A stretch of 6,557 nucleotides of DNA, from the NCBI GenBank assembly GCA_029287515.1, contig JARFQZ010000109.1, positions 1-6,557 on the forward strand, written 5' to 3'. Origin of the DNA: Lysobacterales bacterium (lineage in GTDB: Bacteria > Pseudomonadota > Gammaproteobacteria > Xanthomonadales > SZUA-36). Positions 6,276-6,557 of the stretch are shown here, piece after piece; position 1 is the stretch's first letter, and each line of letters begins with the position of its first letter. The notes under the pieces were generated by a model. It was not told the DNA's origin and did no database searches. It saw only the letters and a list, made by a program, of their open reading frames with translations. The translations under genes were made by a program, and so were the position numbers.

Positions 6276-6557
6276 ATGATCCAGGCCAGCGACTTTATCA
6301 ACCCGGCCAAAGCCCAGGGATTCAACACCTGGGCCGGTGTGCCTTGCTCCTTCCTGACACCCTTTATCAACAGCGTTATCGACGATCCGGACATGAGCTA
6401 TGTCTCGGCCGCCAACGAGGGCGACGCGGTTGCGGTGGCGACAGGGGCGGCATTGGCCGGCAGGCGCGCCGTGGCCCTGATGCAGAACTCCGGCCTGGGT
6501 AACGCGGTCAGCCCGCTGAGCTCCCTGAACTGGGTATTCCGTGTTCCCGTTTTGCTG
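6276..6557 (+). CDS. ppd: Phosphonopyruvate decarboxylase, N-terminal part (3' end outside window)
   Basis: The frame from ATG 6276 runs open to the window edge and gives the first 94 residues of a thiamine-diphosphate-dependent decarboxylase. It converts 3-phosphonopyruvate to phosphonoacetaldehyde and CO2, the irreversible step that drives the mutase reaction forward. Recognisable parts are WAGVPCSFLTPFIN (residues 19-32), SAANEGDAVAVATGAAL (44-60) with Glu48 in the position of the glutamate that activates the thiamine N1', and MQNSGLGNAVSPL (69-81), all characteristic of phosphonopyruvate and sulfopyruvate decarboxylases. The gene starts 12 bases after the mutase TGA with GAGG ten bases upstream, overlapping that stop codon, so the two are almost certainly co-translated. 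Sulfopyruvate decarboxylase is the close alternative by sequence, but adjacency to the mutase favours phosphonopyruvate. The C-terminal cofactor-binding half is not in the window. Confidence 0.93.
   Translation, partial: MIQASDFINPAKAQGFNTWAGVPCSFLTPFINSVIDDPDMSYVSAANEGDAVAVATGAALAGRRAVALMQNSGLGNAVSPLSSLNWVFRVPVLL

Noticed and set aside
6260..6502. An 80-codon plus-strand open frame overlapping the decarboxylase start
   Set aside because: The frame from ATG 6276 gives unmistakable phosphonopyruvate decarboxylase motifs; this one is a shadow of it.

Overview
This 6.6-kb window is densely coding, with moderately high GC (roughly 55-60% by eye), gaps of a few bases between genes, and Shine-Dalgarno sites only at some starts. 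This points to a Gram-negative, proteobacterial-type chromosome. A gammaproteobacterium of marine or sediment origin would fit, but nothing here fixes the taxon. No tRNA, rRNA, CRISPR array, insertion sequence or phage gene was seen, and no stretch over 300 bases lacks a gene.

Left (1-315, + strand): the 3' end of a HAD-superfamily phosphatase gene. It converges, with only 14 bases between, on a three-gene minus-strand operon (330-3715). In transcription order this operon encodes an AcoD/ExaC-type NAD-dependent aldehyde dehydrogenase, a DUF779 protein of the kind that habitually accompanies that dehydrogenase family, and a flavin monooxygenase with the Baeyer-Villiger fingerprint. Together they look like an oxidative route for ketones and/or aldehydes. 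The true substrate cannot be read from the sequence.

Centre (3716-3852): a 137-bp divergent intergenic region. It holds a perfect TATAAT for the leftward operon, a perfect 8-bp inverted repeat followed by a T-run in the dehydrogenase leader, a strong Shine-Dalgarno that fixes the dehydrogenase start, and a TACAAT box so close to the rightward ATG that the rightward transcript may be leaderless.

Right (3853-6557, + strand): the start of a phosphonate (C-P bond) biosynthesis operon. It contains a stand-alone phosphocholine-cytidylyltransferase-like nucleotidyltransferase, a fusion of phosphoenolpyruvate mutase with a second nucleotidyltransferase domain, and the first 94 residues of a thiamine-diphosphate-dependent phosphonopyruvate decarboxylase, cut by the window edge. 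The mutase makes phosphonopyruvate and the decarboxylase pulls the unfavourable equilibrium forward to phosphonoacetaldehyde. The two nucleotidyltransferase modules imply that a phosphonate, such as 2-aminoethylphosphonate, is activated as a CMP conjugate for transfer to a lipid or glycan. The most notable points are the doubled nucleotidyltransferase, the altered nucleotide-binding loop in the fused copy, and a sharply AT-rich patch with clustered rare codons inside the fused gene.
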